Origin: Rhizorhapis sp036570425
GTDB taxonomy: Bacteria; Pseudomonadota; Alphaproteobacteria; Sphingomonadales; Sphingomonadaceae
Direction: 5' to 3'
Assembly: GCA_036570425.1 (NCBI GenBank)
Contig: DATCYF010000022.1
Span: forward strand, 167,867 to 231,866
Length of the DNA stretch: 64,000 nucleotides
Notes under the pieces: model-generated
What the model saw: only the letters and a program-made list of their open reading frames with translations
The model's database searches: none
Told to the model about the DNA's origin: nothing
Shown here: piece after piece, positions 42,545 to 51,733 of the stretch
How the letters are laid out: each line of letters starts with the position of its first letter
Position numbering within the stretch: the stretch's first letter is position 1
Program-made: the position numbers and the translations under genes

Positions 42545-44106
42545 TCGGCCCGGTTTCGAGCGCGCCAGATAAGCGCCGTCATCATGCCCAGCATCGCAAA
42601 GATCAGGGGATTATTGTCCGCCTGCGCAAAGATCGACTTGATGATCAACCAGTTGCTCATCGCGATGATGAGCGGAATGAGCAGGCTCACTTCTCGGTCG
42701 GTAGGTCCCAGATCGAATAACGTCCTGCCCGCCTTCCATATGCCTGTCAGAAACAGGCCGTAGAAGATCAGAAAACCCAGCACGCCATATTCCAGCAGGA
42801 TGAGCAGATAATAGGTGTCAATGGTCTCGACGCCCTCCGGATTGGTAAAACCGAGCGTGACGCTGCCCCGCCCAATGCCATAGCCAAGCGGGTTCTCCAT
42901 GACGAGGCCGAGCCCCTTTTGATACTGCTCGATGCGCGCCTGCGTGCTGTAACTCGCCGCTCCGCCGCCCCAGACCATGCGATTGAGACGCTGGACGAAG
43001 AAGGTCGATACGATGAATCCGGTGAATAGCAGGGGATAGGCAAGGATGATGGCCGGCCCTACCAAGCTCCGCCGTTCGCTCCGCCACTTTATCAGGCCGT
43101 GAATGAAGAGATAAAAAAGAAAGGAAAGACAATAGCCTACGACGCCCAGCCGGGAGTCAGTCAGCAGAATCGCCCAGAAAAGCACTGGCAAGTAGCAAGC
43201 AGCAGCCATCCTGACCCAAAAGCGCCGCGCGCACGTGACGAGATGCAGCGCAAAAGGTGTCATGAGCGCCAGAAACTCAGCAAAACCGAGACTGGTTGTG
43301 TAAGTGGCCTGTATTCTGTGAATTCCTGTAGCGGCACGAGCGCTGCCTTCCAGAACTCTCTGCACCACCGGGTCCTGAATTTTGAGAAAGGACGGAACAT
43401 GACCGACCCACGGCACCACTCCGTGCCGCCATTCCTGTACCGCGACCAAGGTCAACAATACTGTCGTCATCAGCAGGGCGGCCGTCATAAAGCGGGCCCG
43501 CCCGGGCGTGAGGAAAACATAGGCGCTGAGGAAAAAGACTGCGGTCCAGTTGATCTGCGCCACAGAAAAGGCCTCCAGGGATTCCCCCAGGCTGCCGCCC
43601 TGAATGACGGTGGAGGCCAGGGACAGGAACTGAATGATCACCAACGCAACCAACATTTTCCAGACCGGAGCAGTCGCATCCAGGCTGGCGCAAAGCCCGC
43701 GCCTGAATTCCGCCGATACCGACAGGGCGATGAGCAACAGGAGTATCATTGGCGCACCAATGATGCGCAACAGCGTGATCCACGGCATCCCCGGCAGAGC
43801 AATGGCGAGATAATTAGGCCACAGGGGCAGCGCGATCAAAAAGGCGATCAAGAGCCATGCAAGTGTTTTCGTGGGTGCCCAGTCCGTTTCCGGCAGGGCC
43901 CAGATAACAAGAAGTCCGAGTGCTATAACCGGCACGAGAAAAGGCATAACGATCGAGGGCGCCAACAGGCTGAAGCCGAAACCGTAGCCCAGCCCGGCAA
44001 TCACCAGCACCGGCAGGACTATGCGCACGCCCTTTTCGATGTCCAGGCGACGATAAGGCGCAATCGCGCCCCTGGGGGGCGCTGCTTTTGTGCTGGCAAA
44101 CTCCAT
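42478..44106 (-). CDS. O-antigen ligase/polymerase-like membrane protein (Wzy-type)
   Basis: A 542-residue protein with about 12 membrane segments and a long periplasmic loop carrying the RVLEGSARAATGIHRIQATYT and LTDSRLGVVGY stretch, as in Wzy_C/O-antigen ligase proteins. It probably polymerises EPS repeat units in the periplasm, partnered with the flippase encoded 64 bp upstream. Ligase and polymerase cannot be told apart by sequence. The start at ATG 44106 gives a basic cytosolic N-terminus. Confidence 0.8.
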   Translation of the reverse strand: MEFASTKAAPPRGAIAPYRRLDIEKGVRIVLPVLVIAGLGYGFGFSLLAPSIVMPFLVPVIALGLLVIWALPETDWAPTKTLAWLLIAFLIALPLWPNYLAIALPGMPWITLLRIIGAPMILLLLIALSVSAEFRRGLCASLDATAPVWKMLVALVIIQFLSLASTVIQGGSLGESLEAFSVAQINWTAVFFLSAYVFLTPGRARFMTAALLMTTVLLTLVAVQEWRHGVVPWVGHVPSFLKIQDPVVQRVLEGSARAATGIHRIQATYTTSLGFAEFLALMTPFALHLVTCARRFWVRMAAACYLPVLFWAILLTDSRLGVVGYCLSFLFYLFIHGLIKWRSERRSLVGPAIILAYPLLFTGFIVSTFFVQRLNRMVWGGGAASYSTQARIEQYQKGLGLVMENPLGYGIGRGSVTLGFTNPEGVETIDTYYLLILLEYGVLGFLIFYGLFLTGIWKAGRTLFDLGPTDREVSLLIPLIIAMSNWLIIKSIFAQADNNPLIFAMLGMMTALIWRARNRADQPIQSGTPRRLARPSLQPARP

Positions 44107-44170
44107 CCGCCGCGACGTTCCCCATCTTCAGGGGAGTGTCCAGCAGGGATTGATCCAGCGTGCTTGCTAT

Positions 44171-45712
44171 TCAGGGGCGGGGGAGATTGAGCATCCGGGC
44201 GGGCAGCAGCCTATGCCCGGTCGCGCGGTCCACAAACATCAATCCATCCGCCAGAGCGCCCCATTCCGACCGGATCAGCACAATGGCCCAGACGAAGATC
44301 ACAGCCGAGGTCAGCGCCAATGCGCCCCACCAACTCTGACCGAAGAACAGCACCATGAGGAGTAGCAGCGCCGAACCAGTGAGAAAAAAGAGAAAACGAC
44401 CAACACCGTGCCAGAGCGGCCGACGTTGAGCGCGGTTCGTCATCGTCAGGCCAGTCAGGAAAGCCAGCCATTCGGCAAGCAGGAAACCGCTGACAATCCC
44501 TTCGATTCCACCGATCAGGATCAATCCCGCTATAGCAGCCGGGAAGGCCAGCATCCGGACCGCGTTATTCACCATGACAATGTGGCTCATCCCCGCGCCC
44601 ATGGCGACCGTCACGGGCCAAAGGCGAATGAAGCGGGCTGTTTGCAACAGGGCGACGAGACAGACCGCGAGCAATCCGATGCCGAACTGCGGGCCGTACA
44701 GGATCGGCACGGCGAAGGGCGCGATCAGGACAAAGCCGAACTGCATCGCTATCGCCAGTAATATGGTCTGGCTGGCAAGGGCGCGGTCCGCCCTCTCCCA
44801 TGCTGGCGGATTGGCCTGCCGTGCTGATATGCGCGGCAGATACATGGTTGTCATGAACCGCATTAGCATGCCGGAGGGATAGAAGATCAGCAATATGACG
44901 GCTGAATAATGTCCCAGTTCCGCCACGCCCAATTGATTGGAAATGAATATGCGATCCCCCTGCCCGCCAATGAAGATGAGCAGGCCATTGATGATCAGCG
45001 GCCAGGCGAAGCGTGCAAGGCGCGGCGCATATTCACGGGCATAGCCGGCGGCGTAACGCTGCCGCGCGACGGCGTGCGACATAATCACCGTCATCGCCGC
45101 CCGGCCGATAAGACCGTAGAGTATGGCGGTAAAATCGCGGAGCAGAATGGCGGCGGTGGCTGTGGCGATCAGGCTGACAACCTCCGCCACCAGTACAATG
45201 CGTCCCTCCGCACGGAAATCGCTATCCCGCTGCTGACGCCGATAATCCCAGTTCACCAATCCCATGATCAGGGGGGCAATCGCCAGCACAGCGATTTCCG
45301 GCGCTAGCTGCGGCGCCCCCGACAGGCGCGCAATTGGTCCGGCAAGTACCACCAGGCCAACAGCGATCAGCAATCCCCGCCCAAGCGACACCAAATGCGT
45401 CAAGCGCAACAAGGCTGGAGCGCTGCCTGCGCGGTCCTGCACGAGAAAACGGTCGCTTCCGCTATCAGTAACGGAATCGAAGAATTGCGCGGTCAGTATA
45501 AGGATGGCCGCAAGCCCAAGCTGCTCAGGCCCCAGTAGACGCGCCAGAATGGTATAGCGGGCCAGAGCGCAGATTTGCGCGACACCTGACGCGACGAGCA
45601 GGGCCTTTGTGCCCCTCCGGACAGGTTTTGGGCTTTCAGCCAAGCGTGGTCCGCTCCGGATGATCGGGATGAGTGGGCATGATGCCGGGCAGTACGCAAA
45701 ATTCGCGCGCAA
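44171..45712 (-). CDS. Polysaccharide flippase (Wzx-type)
   Basis: A 513-residue MATE/MOP-superfamily protein with about 12-14 segments, beginning in ASGVAQICALARYTILARLLGPEQLG, the usual N-terminal signature of oligosaccharide flippases. It should move lipid-linked repeat units across the inner membrane. The only start near the family N-terminus is TTG 45712; about 35 unconserved residues precede the domain, so the true start is uncertain. Confidence 0.8.
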   Translation of the reverse strand: MRANFAYCPASCPLIPIIRSGPRLAESPKPVRRGTKALLVASGVAQICALARYTILARLLGPEQLGLAAILILTAQFFDSVTDSGSDRFLVQDRAGSAPALLRLTHLVSLGRGLLIAVGLVVLAGPIARLSGAPQLAPEIAVLAIAPLIMGLVNWDYRRQQRDSDFRAEGRIVLVAEVVSLIATATAAILLRDFTAILYGLIGRAAMTVIMSHAVARQRYAAGYAREYAPRLARFAWPLIINGLLIFIGGQGDRIFISNQLGVAELGHYSAVILLIFYPSGMLMRFMTTMYLPRISARQANPPAWERADRALASQTILLAIAMQFGFVLIAPFAVPILYGPQFGIGLLAVCLVALLQTARFIRLWPVTVAMGAGMSHIVMVNNAVRMLAFPAAIAGLILIGGIEGIVSGFLLAEWLAFLTGLTMTNRAQRRPLWHGVGRFLFFLTGSALLLLMVLFFGQSWWGALALTSAVIFVWAIVLIRSEWGALADGLMFVDRATGHRLLPARMLNLPRP

Positions 45713-45863
45713 ATAAAGCGGGCAAGATCAAGCCTTCCTGCCTCTCGCGCTGGAGAGGCTAATCATAACGCTACGGCCGTTCTGTGCGGACTGGATCAAT
45801 CTATCCTCGGGCAGCGCATCTCTGGTGCTAATCTCCCTGCTTCGGCGATTTTGGAGCCCGTCT

Positions 45864-47561
45864 ATGCGCATTGCCCGGCAGCAGGGCGGCAGCGATTCCC
45901 GCATTGCAGCGGTACTCAGAAAATCGAAGTCCGCGTTCATCGGCATTTTCGTTCTCAGCGCCGCGCTGAACGTGCTGTTGCTGGGCGGCGCGATTTACAT
46001 GATGATGGTGTATGATGTCGTGTTGCCAGCAGGAAGTGTGCCGACTTTGGCGGGACTGCTGTTGCTCGTCATCCTCGTCTATGTGTTCCAGTGTCTTGCC
46101 GACATCATCCGTGCCCGCCTGCTGAGCCGGGTCAGTGCGACCATCGACCATGATCTGCATAGCGAGATATTTGAGCTCGTTCAGCAAATCTCCGTCGAAC
46201 GGCCGGGACGCGGAGACAGTCTGGAGCCTGTCCGCGATCTGGATCAGCTACGTAATTTTCTGTCCGGCGGAGGCCCGCTGGCGATTGCCGACCTTCCCTG
46301 GATGCTTTTCTTCATAGCGGTATTGACGCTGCTGCATTGGACCTTGGGCCTGACGGTGCTGGTCGGCGGCCTGGCTCTTCTCGCGCTCACGCTTGCCGCC
46401 GACCGGCTGACGCGGGCGCCAACCAGCATCATGACCCGGCAGGCCAATCTACGCATCGCGGTGGCGGAAACGACCCGCCGCCATGCCGAAGTGCTGAAGG
46501 CCATGGCTATGGGACCGCAATTGCAACGACAATGGACGGAACGCAGCCGTGCCTTTCTGACAGCGCAACAGGACATGACTGATACCGCCTCCACACTCAG
46601 CAGCGCGAGCAAAGTGCTGCGTATGCTGCTGCAGTCGCTGGTGCTGACGGCAGGTGCGTTGCTGGTCATTGAGGGGAAAGCCACAGGAGGCGTCATTTTC
46701 GCCAGTTCCATTCTCGGCTCGCGCGCCCTTGCCCCCGTGGAGCAGGCGATTGGCAACTGGCGCGGCCTGGTTGCGGCCCGGCAAAGCTGGCATAGACTGG
46801 AAGGCCATTTGGCCACGCTGCGGCAGGATCTTCCCCGGTTGGCTCTGCCTCGCCCCCATAAGGAATTGCGCGTCGAAAATCTGGCGATGGGGCCGCCCGG
46901 AAGGCCGCAACTCACGCTTGCCGGCATCAGCTTTCGCCTGATGGCCGGTGAGGCCTTGGGCATTGTGGGGGCAAGCGGATCGGGCAAATCGACGCTGGTG
47001 CGCGCGCTGACGGGCATTTGGCCTCCGGTGCAAGGCCGGGTGCGGCTGGACGGGGCGGCGCTGGACCAATATCCGCCGGAGGTGCGGGGGCGGACGATCG
47101 GCTATTTGCCGCAGAACGTAGAACTGCTGGACGGCGCCGTGGCGGAAAACATCGCGCGCTTTTCGCCCGGCGCAGCCATGGAGGACGTCATCGCGGCGGC
47201 CCGCGCGGCTGATGTGCACGACCTTATCGTCGGCATGGCGCAAGGCTATGGATCGCCGGTGGGGCCGAATGGATCATTCCTTTCGGCTGGACAGCGCCAG
47301 AGAATCGCCCTTGCGCGCGCCCTTTATGGCGACCCTTTCCTGCTGGTGCTCGATGAGCCCAATTCCAATCTGGACCCGGATGGCGAAGCCGCGCTGGCAC
47401 GCGCGGTCGAGGCTGTGCGCGGACGCGGCGGCATTGTCCTGCTGGTCGCGCATCGGCGATCGATATTATCTTCGGTGGGCCACGTTCTGCATCTGGCGGG
47501 AGGAAGGATGAAGGCGTTCGGACCGAGGGAAAAGCTTTTGTCCGAAATGGCGGCAGTTTGA
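45864..47561 (+). CDS. Type I secretion ABC transporter, permease/ATPase
   Basis: A 565-residue half-transporter of the PrtD/AtrD type, without an N-terminal peptidase or C39-like domain. Five to six membrane segments precede the ATPase, with Walker A GASGSGKSTL near residue 368, signature LSAGQRQRIALARAL near 473 and Walker B LLVLDEPNSNLD. It would pair with the HlyD protein and an outer-membrane channel to export an RTX protein. ATG 45864 has GGAG 8 bases upstream. It diverges from the flippase. Confidence 0.92.
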   Translation: MRIARQQGGSDSRIAAVLRKSKSAFIGIFVLSAALNVLLLGGAIYMMMVYDVVLPAGSVPTLAGLLLLVILVYVFQCLADIIRARLLSRVSATIDHDLHSEIFELVQQISVERPGRGDSLEPVRDLDQLRNFLSGGGPLAIADLPWMLFFIAVLTLLHWTLGLTVLVGGLALLALTLAADRLTRAPTSIMTRQANLRIAVAETTRRHAEVLKAMAMGPQLQRQWTERSRAFLTAQQDMTDTASTLSSASKVLRMLLQSLVLTAGALLVIEGKATGGVIFASSILGSRALAPVEQAIGNWRGLVAARQSWHRLEGHLATLRQDLPRLALPRPHKELRVENLAMGPPGRPQLTLAGISFRLMAGEALGIVGASGSGKSTLVRALTGIWPPVQGRVRLDGAALDQYPPEVRGRTIGYLPQNVELLDGAVAENIARFSPGAAMEDVIAAARAADVHDLIVGMAQGYGSPVGPNGSFLSAGQRQRIALARALYGDPFLLVLDEPNSNLDPDGEAALARAVEAVRGRGGIVLLVAHRRSILSSVGHVLHLAGGRMKAFGPREKLLSEMAAV

Positions 47562-47643
47562 AGCCGCTACTATTCTGAATTTACCTCATCTTTACCCTGC
47601 CCGGCAATGATCGCTCCATCGCAAATAGCAGATTGGAACGGTG

Positions 47644-47823
47644 ATGACGGTGTCTCCAAAGTCCGGGCGAGAAGAGTCGTCAATGGCGCTGCCGCTGGAG
47701 CGTCTCGATCCTCAGCACCGCAGCACCGCGGTTCGGTTAGAGGAAGCCCTGTCAATGGCCGTTGGCTATCTGGCGCTGTCGGGATTTGCGGCAAGCCTGT
47801 TCTTCATGCTCATGCATTTCTGA
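47644..47823 (+). CDS. Small membrane protein, unknown
   Basis: A 59-residue protein with a polar first half (LERLDPQHRSTAVRLEEAL) and one C-terminal hydrophobic segment (VGYLALSGFAASLFFMLM). GGAACGG lies before the ATG. It is convergent with dinB, 4 bp away. Function unknown; a spurious frame is possible. Confidence 0.45.
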   Translation: MTVSPKSGREESSMALPLERLDPQHRSTAVRLEEALSMAVGYLALSGFAASLFFMLMHF

Positions 47824-47827
47824 CACC

Positions 47828-48916
47828 CTACAAAATGAGGGCAAGTTGAGCGTCGCTGCTTTGCCCGGCATTTCGCTCCAGATTGGACAAGGTAAGACCA
47901 AGGAGCCGCACCCCCTTTTCAAGTGGAAGCTGGGCGCAAAGCAGATTGCGGCCAGTCCGTTCGAATTCGGTCCGGGAAGCCACAGCGACTGAAAAAGAAT
48001 GCGCTCTGGTCATCTGCCGGAAATCGGCAAATTTGACCTTCAGTGTGATGGTACGCCCGGCCGCGCCTGAACGTTCGACACGCTGCCATACCTCTTCTAT
48101 GATCGGTTCCAGCGCCTGCAGAAGTTCGCCTTTCTCCAACAAATCTGTGAAAAAGGTGCGTTCTGCTCCAATGGATTTGCGCAAGGCATTAGCCCGCACG
48201 GGACGTTCATCGCGACCGCGTGAGGCCCAGTAATAATAGCGCGCAGATCTGCCGAAATGCCGCTCCAGAAACTTAAGATCCTGAGCGCGCAAATCAGCCC
48301 CCGTCTCAATTCCGAGGGCCTGCATCTTCCGCGTGGTCACTGGCCCTACGCCATGAAAGCGCCGGACGGGCAGTGCCGCCACAAAGGCGGCTCCATGCTC
48401 GGGTCGAACGACGCACAGGCCATCCGGCTTGTTCTGATCGGACGCCAGCTTCGCCAGAAACTTATTATAGGACACGCCTGCTGACGCGGTCAGTCCAGTT
48501 TCTGCCCTGATCCGTTCACGCATCTGCTGTGCAATCTCGGTTGCCGACGCGATGCCCTTCAGGTTTTCGGTGACGTCCAGATAGGCTTCATCAAGCGATA
48601 AGGGTTCGATATGTGGTGTATAATCAGCGAAGATCGCGCGGATTTGCCGCGACACCTGGCGATAGACATCAAACCGAGCCGGAACGAAGATCAGAGCCGG
48701 GCACTTCCGCTTGGCGGTAACGGAGGGCATAGCCGAGCGCACACCGAATGGACGGGCTTCGTAACTGGCCGCCGCCACCACGCCCCGCGCGCTCGAGCCG
48801 CCAACGGCCACAGGCTTACCCCGCAGTTCGGGATTGTCGCGTTGTTCGACCGATGCGAAAAAGGCATCCATGTCGATGTGGATTATTTTTCGCGTGCGGC
48901 CGGCGCTCTCATCCAT
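47828..48916 (-). CDS. dinB: DNA polymerase IV (Y family)
   Basis: About 362 residues. The Y-family catalytic motifs IIHIDMDAFFASVEQRDNP and SLDEAYLDVTEN are intact, with the steric-gate and nucleotide-binding YEARPFGVRSAMP region. The little-finger domain ends in GVRLLGLTLSNLE. It performs error-prone translesion synthesis. ATG 48916 gives the usual N-terminus; a TTG at 48946 lies upstream. It follows acs by 42 bp on the same strand. No LexA box was seen. Confidence 0.94.
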   Translation of the reverse strand: MDESAGRTRKIIHIDMDAFFASVEQRDNPELRGKPVAVGGSSARGVVAAASYEARPFGVRSAMPSVTAKRKCPALIFVPARFDVYRQVSRQIRAIFADYTPHIEPLSLDEAYLDVTENLKGIASATEIAQQMRERIRAETGLTASAGVSYNKFLAKLASDQNKPDGLCVVRPEHGAAFVAALPVRRFHGVGPVTTRKMQALGIETGADLRAQDLKFLERHFGRSARYYYWASRGRDERPVRANALRKSIGAERTFFTDLLEKGELLQALEPIIEEVWQRVERSGAAGRTITLKVKFADFRQMTRAHSFSVAVASRTEFERTGRNLLCAQLPLEKGVRLLGLTLSNLERNAGQSSDAQLALIL

Positions 48917-48958
48917 AGTTTTGTCATCATGCCAGCAGGAGAACAAAACAGCAACATG

Positions 48959-50896
48959 CTAGCCGATGCGATTGGTGACCAGATCGTCGACTACGCCCGG
49001 ATCCGCAAGGGTCGACGTGTCACCAAGATTGGACACATCGCCCTCCGCGATCTTGCGAAGGATGCGCCGCATGATCTTGCCGGAACGTGTCTTGGGCAGG
49101 GCCGGTGTAAACTGAACGGCGTCGGGGGAAGCGATAGGGCCGATTTCCTGCCGCACCCATCGGACCAGTTCGCGGCGTAGTTCTTCGCTGGGATCCACGC
49201 CGGCGTTCAAGGTGACATAGGCATAGATGCCCTGCCCCTTTATCTCATGCGGCATGCCCACAACCGCCGCTTCGGCTACGCATTTGTGCAGCACGAGCGC
49301 GCTTTCGACTTCTGCCGTTCCCATGCGGTGCCCGGAAACATTGATGACATCGTCGACGCGACCAGTGATCCAGTAATAGCCATCACCGTCCCTCCGCGCT
49401 CCATCCCCGGTGGTATATTTTCCCCGGAACATCGCGAAATAGGTCTGAAAAAAACGATCATGATCGCCATAGACCGTGCGCATCAGCCCCGGCCAGCTTC
49501 GAGCGATCACCAGATTGCCTTCGCAGGGTCCCTCAAGCACATTGCCTTCGGCATCGACGATCTGCGGCTCGACACCGAACAGCGGCTTTGTGGCGCTACC
49601 GGGCTTCAGGTCCGTTGCTCCGGGTAGCGGTGCGATCATGGCCGCTCCGGTTTCCGTCTGCCACCAGGTGTCGATGATAGGGCAGCGTCCCTCACCCGGC
49701 ACGTCATGATACCAGCGCCACGCCTCCGGATTGATGGGCTCACCCACCGTACCGAGCAGACGCAGGCTATGGCGGCCCGTGCGCCTCACATAATCATCGC
49801 CTTCACGCATCAACGCACGTAGCGCCGTTGGTGCTGTGAAGAGCGTATGGACCTGATGGCGGTCGACCACTTCCCAGATACGGCTGGGTGTCGGCCAGTT
49901 CGGCACGCCCTCAAACATCAGCGTTGTCGCGCCGTTGGCAAGCGGCCCATAGACAATATAGCTATGGCCAGTGACCCAGCCCACATCGGCCGCACACCAG
50001 TAAATCTCGCCCCGTCTGTAATCAAAGCACCATTCATGCGTCAGGCTCGCCCAGAGCAGATACCCCCCCGATGTATGGAGGACGCCCTTCGGCTTGCCCG
50101 TCGAGCCGGAGGTATAGAGGATGAACAGCGGCTCCTCTGCATTCATGGGTGCCGGTTCGCACTGAGCATCCACTTGCGCCGCCAGTTCATGATACCAATG
50201 ATCGCGGCCAGCCTGCATCGTTACATCACCGCCGGTGGCCTTGACTACAATCATCGTTTCCAAGACAGGCGCCAGCTTTGCCGCAGCGTCGGCATTGCCC
50301 TTCAGCGCCACTTTCTTGCCGCCACGACGGCCCTCGTCAGCGGTGATGAGAAACCGGCTATCGCAATCAGTAATCCGCCCCGCCAGCGCATCAGGTGAAA
50401 AACCGCCGAAAACCACTGAATGGACAGCCCCCAGCCGTGCGCAGGCCAGCATCGCAAAGGCCGCCTCCGGAATCATTGGCAGATAAAGGGTCACACGGTC
50501 GCCCTTCTTCACCCCCTGCCCCTTCAGGACATTGGCGAAACGGCAGACCTCCGCATGCAATTCCCGGTAAGTGTAACGGCGGGCATCCTCCGAAGGATCA
50601 TCGGGTTCCCAGATCAGCGCGATATCATCGCCCCGCTCCGCTAGATGGCGGTCCAGGCAATTGACCGAAACATTCAGAACCCCATCGCCAAACCAGCGCA
50701 CACCGAAGTCATGTTCGGCAAAGCTGCTTTCATCAGCGACCGAGGGCATTTGCACCCAGTCCAGACGCTGCGCCTGTTCCAGCCAGTAAGCTTCGGGATC
50801 GGAAAGCGACCGGGCATAGGTTTCGGCATAGGCGTTCGCATCCACTTTTGCGCGTGCCTGCCATTCCGCCGGTACGGGGTAAATGTCTTGCGTCAT
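48959..50896 (-). CDS. acs: Acetyl-CoA synthetase
   Basis: A 645-residue AMP-forming ligase: YTSGSTGKPKGVLHT, WWQTETGAAMI, TGDGARRDGDGYYWITGRVDDVINVSGHR and the C-terminal KTRSGKIMRRI, whose lysine is the usual acetylation site. It converts acetate to acetyl-CoA through acetyl-AMP. AAGGAGAGG precedes the ATG. Length matches the family. Confidence 0.96.
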   Translation of the reverse strand: MTQDIYPVPAEWQARAKVDANAYAETYARSLSDPEAYWLEQAQRLDWVQMPSVADESSFAEHDFGVRWFGDGVLNVSVNCLDRHLAERGDDIALIWEPDDPSEDARRYTYRELHAEVCRFANVLKGQGVKKGDRVTLYLPMIPEAAFAMLACARLGAVHSVVFGGFSPDALAGRITDCDSRFLITADEGRRGGKKVALKGNADAAAKLAPVLETMIVVKATGGDVTMQAGRDHWYHELAAQVDAQCEPAPMNAEEPLFILYTSGSTGKPKGVLHTSGGYLLWASLTHEWCFDYRRGEIYWCAADVGWVTGHSYIVYGPLANGATTLMFEGVPNWPTPSRIWEVVDRHQVHTLFTAPTALRALMREGDDYVRRTGRHSLRLLGTVGEPINPEAWRWYHDVPGEGRCPIIDTWWQTETGAAMIAPLPGATDLKPGSATKPLFGVEPQIVDAEGNVLEGPCEGNLVIARSWPGLMRTVYGDHDRFFQTYFAMFRGKYTTGDGARRDGDGYYWITGRVDDVINVSGHRMGTAEVESALVLHKCVAEAAVVGMPHEIKGQGIYAYVTLNAGVDPSEELRRELVRWVRQEIGPIASPDAVQFTPALPKTRSGKIMRRILRKIAEGDVSNLGDTSTLADPGVVDDLVTNRIG

Positions 50897-51013
50897 CCGA
50901 CCTCTCCTTGACCCTGCCTACACTGCAAAGCGCCATGCCCTTCCAACGTCCAGACCCATCTAATGGTCCGGGACACGTTATCTTTGAAGATCATGAGAGG
51001 CCGCCGGATGCAA

Positions 51014-51048
51014 CTAAAAACCGGCCCGATCGCATGATCGAGCCGGTT
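51014..51048 (-). terminator. Rho-independent terminator after the cyclophilin gene
   Basis: Read on the minus strand, AACCGGCTCGATC pairs with GATCGGGCCGGTT (one mismatch) around a four-base loop and runs into TTT. It lies 25 bp beyond the stop at 51073. Confidence 0.75.
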
Positions 51049-51072
51049 CCGTTTACGCTATTCGGCGGAGTG

Positions 51073-51525
51073 TTATTCGCCGACGCGCATCTTCTGGATT
51101 TTGCCGGGATTTGCGGGCGGCTCGCCCTTGGGAAGGGCGTCGACATGCTCCATGCCTTCGATCACTTCGCCCCACACCGTATATTGGCGGTCAAGGAACG
51201 TCGCATCATCAAAACAGATGAAGAATTGGCTGTTCGCGCTGTTCGGATTGGCGGAACGGGCCATCGAGCAAACGCCGCGCACATGGGGTTCGCTGCTGAA
51301 TTCGGCGGGAAGATTGGGACGCTCCGATCCACTCATGCCGGTGCCCGTGGGATCGCCGCCCTGCGCCATGAAACCAGGGATCACGCGGTGAAAGACGACG
51401 CCGTCATAAAAACCCTCATTGGCCAAGGCCGTGATCTGCTCCACATGCTTGGGCGCCAGGTCGGGCCGCAGCTTGATGACGACATCGCCGCCGTCCAGGG
51501 TCATGATAAGTGTATCGCCGGCCAT
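51073..51525 (-). CDS. Peptidyl-prolyl cis-trans isomerase, cyclophilin type
   Basis: A 150-residue single-domain cyclophilin: FHRVIPGFMAQGGDPTGTG, the SQFFICFDDATFLD strand and the YTVWGEVIEGM segment that replaces the human Trp-containing site. No signal peptide, so it is likely cytosolic. ATG 51525 has GGAGA upstream; a longer frame to 51798 lacks family resemblance. Confidence 0.93.
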   Translation of the reverse strand: MAGDTLIMTLDGGDVVIKLRPDLAPKHVEQITALANEGFYDGVVFHRVIPGFMAQGGDPTGTGMSGSERPNLPAEFSSEPHVRGVCSMARSANPNSANSQFFICFDDATFLDRQYTVWGEVIEGMEHVDALPKGEPPANPGKIQKMRVGE

Positions 51526-51733
51526 GATCGTCTCCTGCTTTTTCAGAGAATGAGATGAAAAAAGATGTCGCCGATATAGAGACTGCGAGCCGGGATGGAA
51601 GCCCCAATCGGTGCGCGGCATGGCGAAGAGCGGCTCATGTGCCTCGAACAGGGTGAACCGTCGGGCGGCCATTGCAATTCCATGCTGCATGCGCAAAAGG
51701 GACAAAATCTGGTGATGGGCAAAGGAGGCGGCC

